From: Armigeres subalbatus
Taxonomy: Eukaryota > Arthropoda > Insecta > Diptera > Culicidae
Assembly: GCF_024139115.2 (NCBI RefSeq)
Contig: NW_026943335.1
Span: forward strand, 1-64,000
Reading direction: 5' to 3'
DNA: 64,000 bases
Below the pieces are notes generated by a model. The model searched no databases, was not told the DNA's origin, and was given only the letters and a program-made list of their open reading frames with translations. A program made the position numbers and the translations under genes. How positions within the stretch are numbered: the stretch's first letter is position 1; each line of letters starts with the position of its first letter. Of the stretch, positions 36,301 through 47,703 are shown in pieces.

Positions 36301-37478
36301 TAGTTCAAACAATAGCGCTCCGAAGGCAGTGCTATTCATTCCGGGCGAGGTGTCTTAAGATGAAACGAATTTCTTTGTGCGGACGATATCGATGAGCGGA
36401 TCGAAGAAATTAGCCCGGATTAAGACATTCTTGGGTATCGGTGGAGTCTCCTAAGACAGAATTCTCGATATGTAAAGAAGGCAGGATTAAGAACCAATGT
36501 ACCGACTTTGCCTGAACGAAAGAAACGCATAAAAGATAAGAAGAGCCGAGAGCACTGTGTGCATAAGTAATTGAAATTTGTGTAATCCGACTTAGCCGAA
36601 AAAGAAAAGCAAATTAGCTGACCTCCACTTGCCGAACCGACGCTCGTTCGCTGCATGCATAATTATGTAACTGGGATCGGACTCAAAGTCGGGTCCATAT
36701 CGACCGCTGATTGTGGTAAAGCGATAGGTTTCATTACCGAGAAATCCCGTGCTTGCGTTAAATCCAAGATTTTTCGAAGGAGATTTCTGCTTCAAAGACA
36801 CCCGAATCGATTTGTTTACGCCGACGTTTCGAAATTCATAACCAAAGTTGAAAAATGGCGCATATCCTTTCCCATGGTTTTTCGATTCCTCGAAAGGGTC
36901 CTTTTATCCTGCGCTAGCGAAAAACAAATTAATAAAATGTGTCGCCTTTTCATTTTTGAGAAGTGAAAAAAAATGAACAGATTACTATTCTGTCCCATTC
37001 GGAATGAATAGAGCAATCAAAATTTCTCCCTGGGAGAAATCGATAAAGGCTTTCTCCTCGGAGGACAATGAAAATGTGAACAATACTAGCGGGGGGTGAT
37101 CGCCTGGCCGGATGACAACAATACAAAGGACGAATCGGGTGGTGTCGTGCACAGGCAGAGAGAAAGGATTGAGTTTGGACAAACTGAAATTTATGGTGCC
37201 GAGAATAAAAGGTCCGAAATGGTGGTTTGTTTTCATTTTCGGTTTTCATATCACGGAGCGATTTGATCGTAAAAATGAAGTTTTTATGGGTTATGAAAAC
37301 TGGGTCGATCTACATTTATATCATATGTAGTGTTTAAGAACCTTCTAAGCCAATTGGAAATAATTTGGAAGACAGCTTTTTGAAATGGTTGTCAGAGTTA
37401 TTTTAGAGAACATCTTGTAAAAAAAATTTCAGGTTGGTATTAAATTTACTCAAAAAATTGTTATTGGACTTCGTTTTA
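36301..37478. other. Unique spacer between the duplicated segments
   Basis: Balanced-composition DNA with several short overlapping frames on both strands, none with a domain. The minus frame 36592-36801 (69 residues) is the only one that reads plausibly coding. No repeats are seen. Confidence 0.35.
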
Positions 37479-38250
37479 ATGGATTCAAGTAATTCTTTGA
37501 AAATTTTAAATTGGAATGCCCTTAAGATGAATTATTCAACTTCCTATCAGTTCATAATGTGCACATTGCCATTATAACTGAAACATATTTGAAACCTGGT
37601 CTTTTCATCAAAAGAGATCCAAATTATTTTATTTACCGAAATGATCGTCTTGACATCGCCTGTGGTGGGGTCGCCATTGAAATTAATAGACGTATCAAAC
37701 ATAAATGATATTCTTCGTTTGAAACCAAAGTTTTCGAAACCTTGGAAGTTTCTGTTAAAACAAATTTTGGACGTGCAATGGACAGCTTCAAATTCTAACT
37801 CGCAACAAATCCATTTTTTTTTCATAATTGGTGACTTCAATGCCGAACACCGTTTATGGAATAATGCTCAAAGCAATTCCAATAGTATCCAATTTTATTT
37901 GAAGATTGTTCTGCGGGATATTATACTATTCAATATCCCAATCTAATCCCACCTAATCCCACCAACTTGTTTTTCTTCCATTCGAAATCCTTCTACAATT
38001 GATTTAGTTTTAACGGATTCAAGTCAGCTGTGTGGCCAATTGGTAACTCTTGCTGACTTCGACTCTGATCACCTTCCTGTGACGTTTGTAATCTCACAAG
38101 AAGCCATTAACAATCCAATCAGCTCTACTTTTAATTATCATAGAGCTGATTATATAAAACGTATATCGATAGGAATTTTGATGTTGATATTCCTCTCGAT
38201 ACCAAAAGTGATATTGATAATGCTCTCGTTCATTTCATTCATTTATTTAG
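37479..38250 (+). pseudogene. Jockey-type LINE endonuclease fragment, copy B
   Basis: It starts at an ATG (37479) with MDSSNSLKILNWNALKMNYS, an endonuclease N-terminus (ILNWNA box). After a shift near 37556 it continues HIAIITETYLKPGLFIKRD and CGGVAIEINRRIKH, then FIIGDFNAEHRLW (catalytic) and DLVLTDSSQL with DSDHLPVTFVIS (SDH motif). Stops and shifts separate these. It ends at about 38244, where the 3' end of RTE-2 begins on the other strand; the RT is absent. The 37479-37556 part is not in copy A. Confidence 0.8.
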
Positions 38251-38257
38251 TTAACAT

Positions 38258-39664
38258 CTAAACAGATAACACTGAATCAACAATTTGACGCCACAATGCA
38301 CGGTTCGAGGCCGCATCTCTCCATCCTCGGATACGCCCCACGCTCGCCAAGTCGTTCTGCACCTGGTCTGCCCATCTCGCTCGCTGCGCTCCACGCCGTC
38401 TCGTACCTGCCGGATCGGAAGCGAACACCATCTTTGCAGGGTTGCTGTCCGGCATTCTTGCAACATGTCCTGCCCATCGTACCCTTCCGGCTTTAGCTAC
38501 CTTCTGGATACTGGGTTCGCCGTAGAGTTGGGCGAGCTCATGGTTCATTCTTCGCCACCACACACCGTCTTCTTGCACACCGCCAAAGATGGTCCTAAGC
38601 ACCCGTCTCTCGAATACTCCGAGTGCTTGCAAGTCCTCCTCGAGCATTGTCCATGTTTCATGTCCGTAGAGGACTACCGGTCTTATTAACGTCTTGTACA
38701 TGACACATTTGGTGCGGTGGCGAATCTTTTTTGACCGCAGTTTCTTCTGGAGCCCGTAGTAGGCCCGACTTCCACAGATGATGCGCCTTCGTATTTCACG
38801 ACTAACGTTGTTGTCAGCCGTTAGCAAGGATCCGAGGTAGACGAATTCCTCGACCACCTCGAAGGTATCCCCGTCTATCGTAACACTGCTTCCCAGGCGG
38901 GCCCTGTCGCGCTCGGTTCCGCCCACAAGCATGTACTTTGTCTTTGACGCATTCACCACCAGTCCAACTTTTGTTGCTTCACGTTTCAGGCGGGTGTACA
39001 GTTCTGCCACCTTTGCAAATGTTCGGCCGACAATGTCCATGTCATCCGCGAAGCAAATAAATTGACTGGACCTGTTGAAAATCGTACCCCGGCTGCTACA
39101 CCCGGCTCTTCGCATGACACCTTCTAGCGCAATGTTGAACAACAGGCACGAAAATCCATCATCTTGTTTTAGTCTCCGGCGTGATTCGAACGAGCTGGAG
39201 TGTTCGCCCGAAATCTTCACACAGTTTTGCACACCATCCACCGTTGCTTTGATCAGTCTGGTAAGCTTCCCAGGAAAGCTGTTCTCGTCCATAATTTTCC
39301 ATAGCTTTACGCGGTCTATACTGTCATATGCCGCCTTGAAATCAAAAAACAGATGGTGGATTGGGACCTGGTATTCACGGCATTTTTGAAGGATTTGCCG
39401 TACAGTAAAGATCTGGTCCGTTGTCGAGCGGCCGTCAACGAAGCCGGCTTGATAACTTCCCACGAACTCATTCACTAATGGTGACAGACGACGGAAGATG
39501 ATCTGGGATATCATTTTGTAGGCGGCAATAAGGATGGTGATCGCTCGAAAGTTCTCACAATCCAGCTTGTCGCCATTCTTGTAGATGGGGCATGTAACCC
39601 CTTCCTTCCACTCCTCCGGAGCTGATCGGCTTCCTAGATTCTGACTATTAGTTTGTTCAGGCAA
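38258..39664 (-). CDS. RTE-2 reverse transcriptase (open 3' part of ORF)
   Basis: 468 residues open to the natural stop. RT motifs are CPIYKNGDKLDCENFRAI (about 25-42), YQAGFVDGRSTTDQIF (71-86), FFDFKAAYDSIDR (106-118) and the catalytic FADD (205-208). RRLKQDDGFSCLLFN (162-176) has D where the RTE consensus usually has G in the QGD box. RTE-type C-terminal motifs follow: VLYGHETWTMLEED, RVRWAGHVARM and RRRGAQRARWADQVQ. Frame continuity upstream is lost near 39618-39645, where a tryptophan codon reads as a stop and one C is missing against the expected EADQLPEEW text. The start methionine given by the open frame is therefore not the biological start. Confidence 0.85.
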   Translation of the reverse strand: MPEQTNSQNLGSRSAPEEWKEGVTCPIYKNGDKLDCENFRAITILIAAYKMISQIIFRRLSPLVNEFVGSYQAGFVDGRSTTDQIFTVRQILQKCREYQVPIHHLFFDFKAAYDSIDRVKLWKIMDENSFPGKLTRLIKATVDGVQNCVKISGEHSSSFESRRRLKQDDGFSCLLFNIALEGVMRRAGCSSRGTIFNRSSQFICFADDMDIVGRTFAKVAELYTRLKREATKVGLVVNASKTKYMLVGGTERDRARLGSSVTIDGDTFEVVEEFVYLGSLLTADNNVSREIRRRIICGSRAYYGLQKKLRSKKIRHRTKCVMYKTLIRPVVLYGHETWTMLEEDLQALGVFERRVLRTIFGGVQEDGVWWRRMNHELAQLYGEPSIQKVAKAGRVRWAGHVARMPDSNPAKMVFASDPAGTRRRGAQRARWADQVQNDLASVGRIRGWRDAASNRALWRQIVDSVLSV

Positions 39665-41150
39665 GTTGCCAGCTTTTCCGGGCCCATCTTGATGAGTTCA
39701 GCTCCGATAGCATCCTTACCAGTTGCTTTATTGGCCTTTAGCTGTTGTATGGCATCCTTAACTTCCCTCAAGGGGCTAGTTGGCTTCCATCGTCTGCTGA
39801 ACTGACGTAGTCATCTCCTCCGCTGCCTTGACTTTTACTGTCTGTACTCTCAGCGCTATTTAAGAGTTCCTCGTAGTGCTGCTTCCACCTTTCGATCACC
39901 ACACGTTCGTCCGTTAAAATGCTGTCATCCTTATCCCTACACATTTCGGCTCGCGGCACGAAGCCTTTGCGGGACGCGTTGAGCTTCTGGTAGAACTTGC
40001 GTGTTTCGGCACAGCTGTTCCATTTCCTCGCACTTCGCTTCTTCCAGACGGTGTTTCTTCTCCTGAAAAAGGCGGGTCTGCTGTCTCCGCTTCCGTCTAT
40101 AACGTTCCACCTTCTGTCGGATACCTTCCAGAAGCGCGACCGCCCACGCTGCGTCCTTCTCCTCCAGAATCTGTCTGCACTCTTCGTCGAACGTTGTTCT
40201 CCGCTGCGTCGTTAATGGCTGCTTTGACTGTATTCCAGCAGTCCTCAAGAGGGGCCCCATCGAGCTCACCCTCTACCGGCAAAGCTGCCTCGAGATGATG
40301 CGCGTAAGCACTGGCGACATCAAGTTGCTCCAGTCGCTGTAGGTCGTACCGCGGTGGTCGTTGGTACCCAACATTGTTGATGACGGATAGTTTTGGACGC
40401 AGTTTAACCATCACCAGATAATGGTCAGAGTCGATTTTGGCGCTACGATATGTTCTGATGTCGATAATGTCGGAGAAGTGCTGTCCATCAATCAGAACGT
40501 GGTCGATTTGTGATTCTGTCTGCAGTGGTGATCTCCAGGTGTACCGATACGGGAGGCTGTGTTGGAAGTAGGTGCTGCGAATGACCATATTCTTGGAGGC
40601 GGCGAAATCAATTAGTCGTAGGCCGTTTTCGTTCGTCAGCCGGTGAGCGCTGAACTTTCCAATAGTCGGTCTAAACTCCTCCTCTTGGGCAACCTGAGCG
40701 TTCAAATCTCCTATGATGATTTTGACGTCGTGGCTTGGGCAGCTGTCGTACTCACGTTCCATCTGCGCGTAGAATGCGTCCTTATCATCATCAGTGTTTC
40801 CGGAGTGTGGGCTATGGACGTTGATTATGCTGAAGTCGAAGAACCGACCTTTGATCCTCAACCTGCACATTCTTTCATTGATCGGCCACCACCCGATCAC
40901 GCGCCTTTGCATATCGCCCATCACTATGAAAGCTGTTCCCAGCTCGTGTGTGTTGCCGCAGCTCTGGTAGATGGTATGATTACCTCTAAACGTTCGCACC
41001 ATTGATCCCTTCCAACAAACCTCCTGCAGCGCTACGATGCCGAATCCACGGTCCTTGAGCACATCGGCGAGTATGCGTGTGCTCCCGATGAAGTTGAGAG
41101 ATTTGCAGTTCCACGAACCGAGTTTCCAATCGCTAGTCCCTTTTCGTCGC
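39665..41150 (-). pseudogene. RTE-2 endonuclease and linker, copy B
   Basis: This is the endonuclease half of the RTE-2 ORF. It opens with LGSWNCKSLNFIGS near 41120, followed in frame 40097-41062 by GIVALQEVCWKGSMVRTFRG (catalytic E), IIGDLNAQVAQEEE (catalytic D/N), SQIDHVLIDGQHFSDII and DSDHYLVMVKL (SDH). The linker with coiled, charged sequence (VERYRRKRRQQT) continues in 39937-40269, and the last linker part lies at 39665-39960. Frame changes occur near 39945-39965 and 40200-40240. All catalytic motifs are visible. Confidence 0.82.
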
Positions 41151-42506
41151 AGTGGTCTTCGCCGATGGTTCCGGTCCGTACTCTCTTGTTAATTGTTCGT
41201 TGCGTATGTTTTTTTAAAGGCTGGCTTACAGGGCCTGACACCAAACCCCCTAAATTTCCGGAGGACCATTCCTCCTTATTCCCGGTGGACCATGGTGCAC
41301 AGTTTCACTTAGAGTCCCTCGCTGGCACTCGGACGATGATCAGCCGCCCCTAACATGGATAACAGACGCTGCTGTGAGCCGATCCTGACATGGACAACAG
41401 ACGCTCAGTAAGATTTGCACCTCCGGAGAGGAGCCAACCCCCCCTCCCCTGTCAGCATACGACCATAGTTCCCACCGGGATTGGTTACCCGATCTTCCCT
41501 AAGGTTGCTCGTATCCCGGCCAGCACCGCGGGGAGGTAGGGATAGGAGTTGCTGGGTAAGAGGCTAAGGACCGCGAGATGGGGTCTATTTTATTCCTTCA
41601 GGTACGCGAAGTACCAATGGTACGCTTTACCTAGCATTTGCCGTGCACTCAGATTTTTTAAATATTTTCAAAATACGCGGAATTTTCAAACTGCTGGGCG
41701 TGTACATGAACGATTTTTGTTATTGAATTCGACAGCACATGCAATTTTAAAATTTGGGGAGACTTGATCCCTTTTCTTTGATATCTACGCAATAAATAAT
41801 TGTTCCTGCCAACCCTTCATCAAATCTGTCCAATCTACAAAAAAATAGAAGCCTGAGAACAGATTTATATTTTTTTGAATTTTTTCACCAAATTTTTGCA
41901 TGGGTCCCAAATTTTTGTACTAATGGGGGATCAAGTTTCCCCATATTGAGGCAATAACTTCAAATCCAAATATCCTAAAACTTTGATGGAATTGTTATGT
42001 TTCACTTGCGCATCCCTATGCGCTCTGATGTCATTTGACGTTCACCGTTCGGACGAACGTACTGAGTCGAAGGGCTCGAACACATAACATAAGTGTAACT
42101 ACGAAGAGGAAGAAATCGTAGCAAAAAGTTGGCCCCCGTTTGCTTCTCATCAAAGTTGGATAACTGGTATAGGGAACATCGTTCTGTCATCTGATAAAAG
42201 CAACACGGCACTAAAAAGTGGTATAAAAGTTAAGCCCTACACGGACAAATAAATTAACCCAAAATTTGAGATTAATTGCATATTATTTGGCAATTCGATC
42301 GGAACTCAACTCATGCAATCTGCCTTTTATTAGGTGATTAATATTTATCTTTACACCTTCAATCGCCGTTCTAAGATGAGTAGTTTTCTCTCGATTTGGA
42401 GTGGCCTGAAAATAATTTTATATATCTTTGATTAAGAAAGAGATAAAAATATAAAAAGTATTCATTATCGTTGAAAAATCATGAAATATGCAATAGATAA
42501 TATATT

Positions 42507-42725
42507 GGGGCCCTCCTTAGTCGTGCGGTAAGACGCGCGGCTACAAAGCAAGACCATGCCAATGGAGGGGGTGGGTTCGATTCCCGGTGCCGGTCTAGGC
42601 AATTTTCGGATTGGAAATTATCTCGACTTCCCTGGGCATAAAGGATTTTTCTGCCAAAACCCAACGCAAATATATCCAGAGTGCGCGGTTCCTTATTGTA
42701 GGTTGTGGTGAAATGGAAAATGCAT
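42507..42725 (+). mobile_element. Feilai-type SINE, copy in B
   Basis: This is the counterpart of 29737-29960: GGGGCCCTCCTTAGTCGTGC start, A-box-like element, B box GGTTCGATTCC at about 42574 and the GTGCCGGTCTAGGCAATTTT segment. The tail from TTCTGCCAAAACCCAACGC onward differs from the 48084 subfamily. The Pol III promoter is internal; no separate promoter is needed. Confidence 0.82.
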
Positions 42726-45700
42726 GAAATCTGGCTAGCAAATGTTGAGGAACGCCCGAAAATCTGACATCCAGTTTTGTTTGATATTATGATATGATAT
42801 TATGTTTTGATATTACGCATATAAATATTTTTTCAGTTCTTGGGAGGTCAAAATGTATTCTGCATGTAGATTGTAGAACTAATGTAATAACTATCGTAGT
42901 TCGTAACATCACTGCTTTTGGCACGCTCTAGAAGAAAACCTTGACGAAAACAAAACAACTGCTTTTAGCTGACGTCTAATCATCTTTATCTGTCAACCTC
43001 ATAGGAAAGATAGTATTCGATACACGTAAACGAATAACCTTATATGTTATGGCAAAAAACCATTCGAGAATACTTATACTCTTCATTAAGCCACCCAATG
43101 AATGATCCTATATCAAAAAACTAATAACATTCATAAGTTAATAAAAAGTATAAGTTTTGGAATGTATGTGACTAATGCGATGTATAAGTTTTTTCTTGGT
43201 CGGAGTCGCAGCAAGCATTGCGCGTGGACGCATGCATCTTAAAGTTGCTGTCATTTTTTTCATTTTATGTTTCCGTTTTTCTTTTGATATGTTTTAGTTA
43301 ATTTGAAAGTTTGTGTTAAATGTAGTTCGGCAAGTGAAGCAAAAAATAGTAGATTAGTAGGTTCAAGTGGTGCCGGTGAATATTTTTAAGTCATAAGTGT
43401 CGTGTGTGATTTGAAAAAAGAAGCCAAATTATATGAAGATCCCGTTACCAAGATAAGTTTTACCTCTTAATATTTTCATTTTCTTTGCTCAATGAGATGC
43501 TTTGTATGAAATGATCAAAAATCCCATATTAATAACACCATAATGGAATACATTAGTTCACGAGATCCAAATTAAAAATATTACTACCTCTGAACTGTTG
43601 ATCCGATTTTCTGCTTAATTATTACAAGCAGATACAATTCCATTTCCAGATAAAACATATGTATTCTGTTGAAATTTACTTCACAACAAATAAAGTAAAT
43701 TCCATTTTACGATAAATCTATATCTATATGATTTTTTTTTAAAGTATAATTTAAAAAATTTCACATAGATTGATATAGGTTTGAAATTCACAACTTCTTA
43801 AATATTCCAAACTGTTTTCATGGCTTACAGTATTTTTATTTCTTAAGTGTTTTATTTTAAAAAAAAGTTGAATACATTTCCTTTTGTAAAATTCACCTCA
43901 TTTTTGTAAAATAAGGTGTTTCAAAAAGATAAGACATGGCGAACATAAAATTGAACGGTTAAGTAGAAAAACTACAACAAAATTTGGTATTGTATATTTT
44001 TATAATTCATTCAATAATACAAAATATTGAGGAATTCGGCAACACTGCAAAAATATCGTTGCATATACATACGAGTAATATTGTGCGGATTTTTTTGTAG
44101 AAAATAGTGTTATTAATATAGGTACAGGCATGGGATTAACTATTTTTTAATGTTATTAAAATATGTGCATGGTGGTGAAGGTGTTTTTTTTAGCTGAATT
44201 CTTAAAAAGTGTGAAATTAATGAAATTTTGGATGTCATAAAATGGTTTTCGATTCAAAATTAAGTTAGGTGAGCATAATTTTGTTCATGATTCTTGATGC
44301 TTGGGTGAGAAATCAATGTATTTCATGTACACATTGCCTTGTTACTGACATGGGAACAGATATAAGAACTGTGTTTGAACAATATTGGGCCATAAGATAA
44401 CGAACAATATTTAGTGAGTTTGTATGAAAATCCATATTTTGTAATTTTAACGTCTAAAAAGGCGTTTACAATAGATATATGTACAATAGGTTTTTTGTAA
44501 TCAGATTTAACCATTCAAAATTATATACTTATCATGAAACCTTATTGCTTATTAGACTATATTTATTAGAACTCAGTGGAATACGTATTACATTGATTGT
44601 GTTTATATTATACATTACATTTCGCTGTTCCTACCTATGTGAGCTTTTATTGTAGCGGACTAAACTGGTCAATATACGTGTGATCCAACACATGCTGTCG
44701 ATGTACATATTTAACAATTTTGTTATAGGAACCTTGTAGATAAGCTGAATCAGTAAATTAGGTTATATGTTTCTAGAACGGATTTTCTCGATGATCACCT
44801 ATGTCAACCGGTACCGGTATACTCTATCGTCTCTCCTACTGAATTTTACTTTCTGCAGCAATCTTCTACTGTTTTGTGCTATTTATAGAGTTAAAAATCA
44901 TTATCATATCAGGGGAAGGAATTTAATTTCTTTTTGCTCTTGTTTCGTCTCAGCGCACGAGCAAAGGCGCTTAAACCTCGGCTGTTAACCAGGGCAAGGC
45001 TAATACCTTTGCCCCATCCGAGGAAAATCATCGGCAAGGATAATGGAGTGACATAAATTTCTTAGCAAAGTCACTCCCAACGTATTTCCACAAATTTTCT
45101 ATCATTTGCTTATAATGATACTCCTAAACCACATACCCTACCCACCATCCAATTCCTTGACATCTATGAGGGCGTCGGTGAGTCGCTGGCCTCTCGTTAA
45201 GTAGATGTCATATCATCATTTCCTTCCCTTTCCTAGTAACGGAGAAGATGGGCGTGGCCGGCAATGATAGCTTTCATGTTTTATCATTTTGGACCCCCAA
45301 TTGGATTTCCATTGAATCCCAAATGGAAATCCATAAGCAATTGGGGTAAGAAAGGTAAAGAATATACATGACAACTATCAGTATGCAATCTACGAAATAC
45401 TCCGTTACAACGCAACGCAACGCAATGCGATGTATAAGTTTTTTCTTATACATATCATTAAGCGCCTGGTTTGGCAAAAAAGTATTAGAAATCTTAATGA
45501 TAAATAACATTAAATTTTTTTACGTGTAGAGACCTGGATAAGAGAAACGCGGATAGAAAATATAACTTTGCCAACACTGCATTCAATCTCCTTCATCAAA
45601 GAACAACACGTAAAAAGGAAGAAATGGTTTATGTAGATTGATCCGCTATTTAATGTGTTCACGTCACATAAAAATATAATCCAATAAACAATGCAATTTC

Positions 45701-46099
45701 ATTTCATAATCTATAAATTACTTTCATATATTATTGCAAACTAATGTAAAATGATTTCAAATATGTTTATTTAAAGATGGCATAAAATCGAATTTAGCCG
45801 TTTTCAGTATTTAAGCCAACATTTTGGCTGCTTGACAGGTCTCCTGCTCGATTGGCTGCTGGTTTTTGAAGGTTCGATTGGCGGCACATAATTATCCGTA
45901 TTTCTCTTATCCAGGCCTCTAGTATTCGACTCTCGCTGCTTCTCATTGCATTTTGGTTACAAGCTTCCTGTAAATTCTTTAAAATTGCGTTTTTTTTTTG
46001 CAAAAATTTGCAATATATGAAATCAAAACAAACATACTGGTATGTTTTGCCTTTCTCGTATACTAAGTATACGTAAAGGCTATATGCTCACTCCAAAAA

Positions 46100-46530
46100 C
46101 AAACTTTTTATAGAAGGCTCGGAGACCCATAGTGTTATATACCAATCGACTCAGCTCGACGAATTGAGGTGATGTCTGTGTGTGTGTGTGCGTGTGTGTG
46201 TGTGTGTGTATGTGTGTGTGTGTGTGCGCACCAAAAGTGCAAAAAGTTTAGCTCACTTTTTTTGCACTTACCCTCGACCAATTTACTCGCAACAGGTTGC
46301 ATTCGACGCAGTATACTGCCCCATTGTTTCCTATTGAAAATTGGCCGATTTGGACTATGGGCTTAGAAGTTATGGCCAAAATACTTTTCCTCTAAAAAAA
46401 CCCGTAAAAAAGTCTAGCTCACTTTTAATGCACTTACCCTGAACCGATTTCCTCGCAACAGGTTGCATGAGACGCAGAATCTTGTCTCATTATTTCCTAT
46501 TGAAAATTGGCCCGATCGGACCGCAACTAT
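46100..46530 (+). repeat. GT-microsatellite dispersed repeat, copy in B
   Basis: After CGACTCAGCTCGACGAATTG lies a (GT)n tract (about 46175-46227). Two direct repeats of about 105 bp follow (46247-46355 and 46413-46515), sharing TAGCTCACTTTT, GCACTTACCCT, CTCGCAACAGGTTGCAT and TTTCCTATTGAAAATTGG. The open frame through the GT tract (46169-46366) is a repeat translation, not a gene. Confidence 0.8.
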
Positions 46531-47703
46531 TGGTGCAAAGCAGAGAAAAAGAAAATATATTTTAGTAATATTTTACCAATTTTGATGCAATTCTCAACCT
46601 GTTTTCCTGTATTTTGTGTAATGACAGGTCAACAAATTGATAGACTATATGGGTTGCTGCGTTAAATACGTAGATTGTGTAAAATCAAGACTACCGCAAC
46701 TATAGGAACACCCACGACTATCGGAACTTTTACCCTAATGATCATACTGTGGAATTTGATTAAATCAACCAAAATTTTCAAAGTAGAATGTCTCCCCATT
46801 AAAATGAGGAGAGGCATTTTTGAGAGAAAAGGGGTGACTTTTTCACGGTGGGAAAAATATCAACATAAATCAGTACCCATTAATGGATAAAGTCATCTAA
46901 CCGTGTAAAGTATGATTGTGTTTACTATATTTGTTTCCGTGTTTCAAAAATGAACTGGTATAATGCCTTTGACATTACGATGTTCTCTATACCACCTTTG
47001 AATTTGTACTTGGGTACATCTTTTTGAACCCAAGTTACACATATGTTATGTGGCTCGAATAAGATATGAATAAAAGAAGAGAGTTAGTCTGATCTGAAAC
47101 CCCAACCGAACAGGTGCCTTTTTAATAGTTACTCCGGATCTACACCTCGTTGGTCGAATAATCCTTTTGCTACATATATACCTCTTTAAAAGAAATGTTG
47201 ACATTTTCGTCAGTACGGATCATTAAGCAAATTTATGGCATTTGGTTATTGTTTTATAAAGTTGTTCAAATTTTGCGTGGCCAATAAACAAAATCTTTAG
47301 GAAGGTCAAAACACACAAACCGCCCTGCAGAATAAATAAGGTTGTCAATCCAAAAAATAACTCACCACATAAATGTCATTTGTCTAGAGGATCTATACTA
47401 AAATACCCTAGAACAAAACTACTTAAGTTCTCGATAAAACAGGGGGTGATCAAGTCTCCTTGGGGATCAAGTCTCCTCACCTTCCCCTACTAACTTTCCC
47501 GATGACTACTGCAAACTATCCCATGGAAATAGTGACTTTAGGGGTTAATACTTTAACAAATACTTTAACATTCATGGAATGCGTTTTCTGTTCTCTAAAG
47601 CATCTTTTGAATAAATTGGATTTTAATAATCTAAATCTAATCTAATGGCGGTATCTCATTTTTACATGCAATTTATTTGAAAAGTCCCCCGTTTTAGAAT
47701 TTA

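Larger units (their letters stand above)
38251..41655 (-). mobile_element. RTE-2 LINE, copy B, near full length
   Basis: A minus-strand RTE-clade LINE with a 3' end near 38251 (short AT-rich 3' UTR, next to the Jockey-type fragment), one long ORF for endonuclease plus RT, and a GC-rich 5' UTR (41240-41655). The 5' UTR ends in CATTTGCCGTGC and contains GACTCTA-like and GGACGATGATCAGCCG segments. The same 5' UTR text occurs in RTE-3 at 59690-60003, so the two are sister families. The coding region carries a few shifts but is the best-preserved RTE here. Confidence 0.85.

Noticed and set aside
42507..42590. tRNA-like sequence with A and B boxes (also at 29737, 48084, 54882)
   Set aside because: No cloverleaf with a discriminator end; the sequence continues into the SINE body and recurs with retroposition hallmarks.
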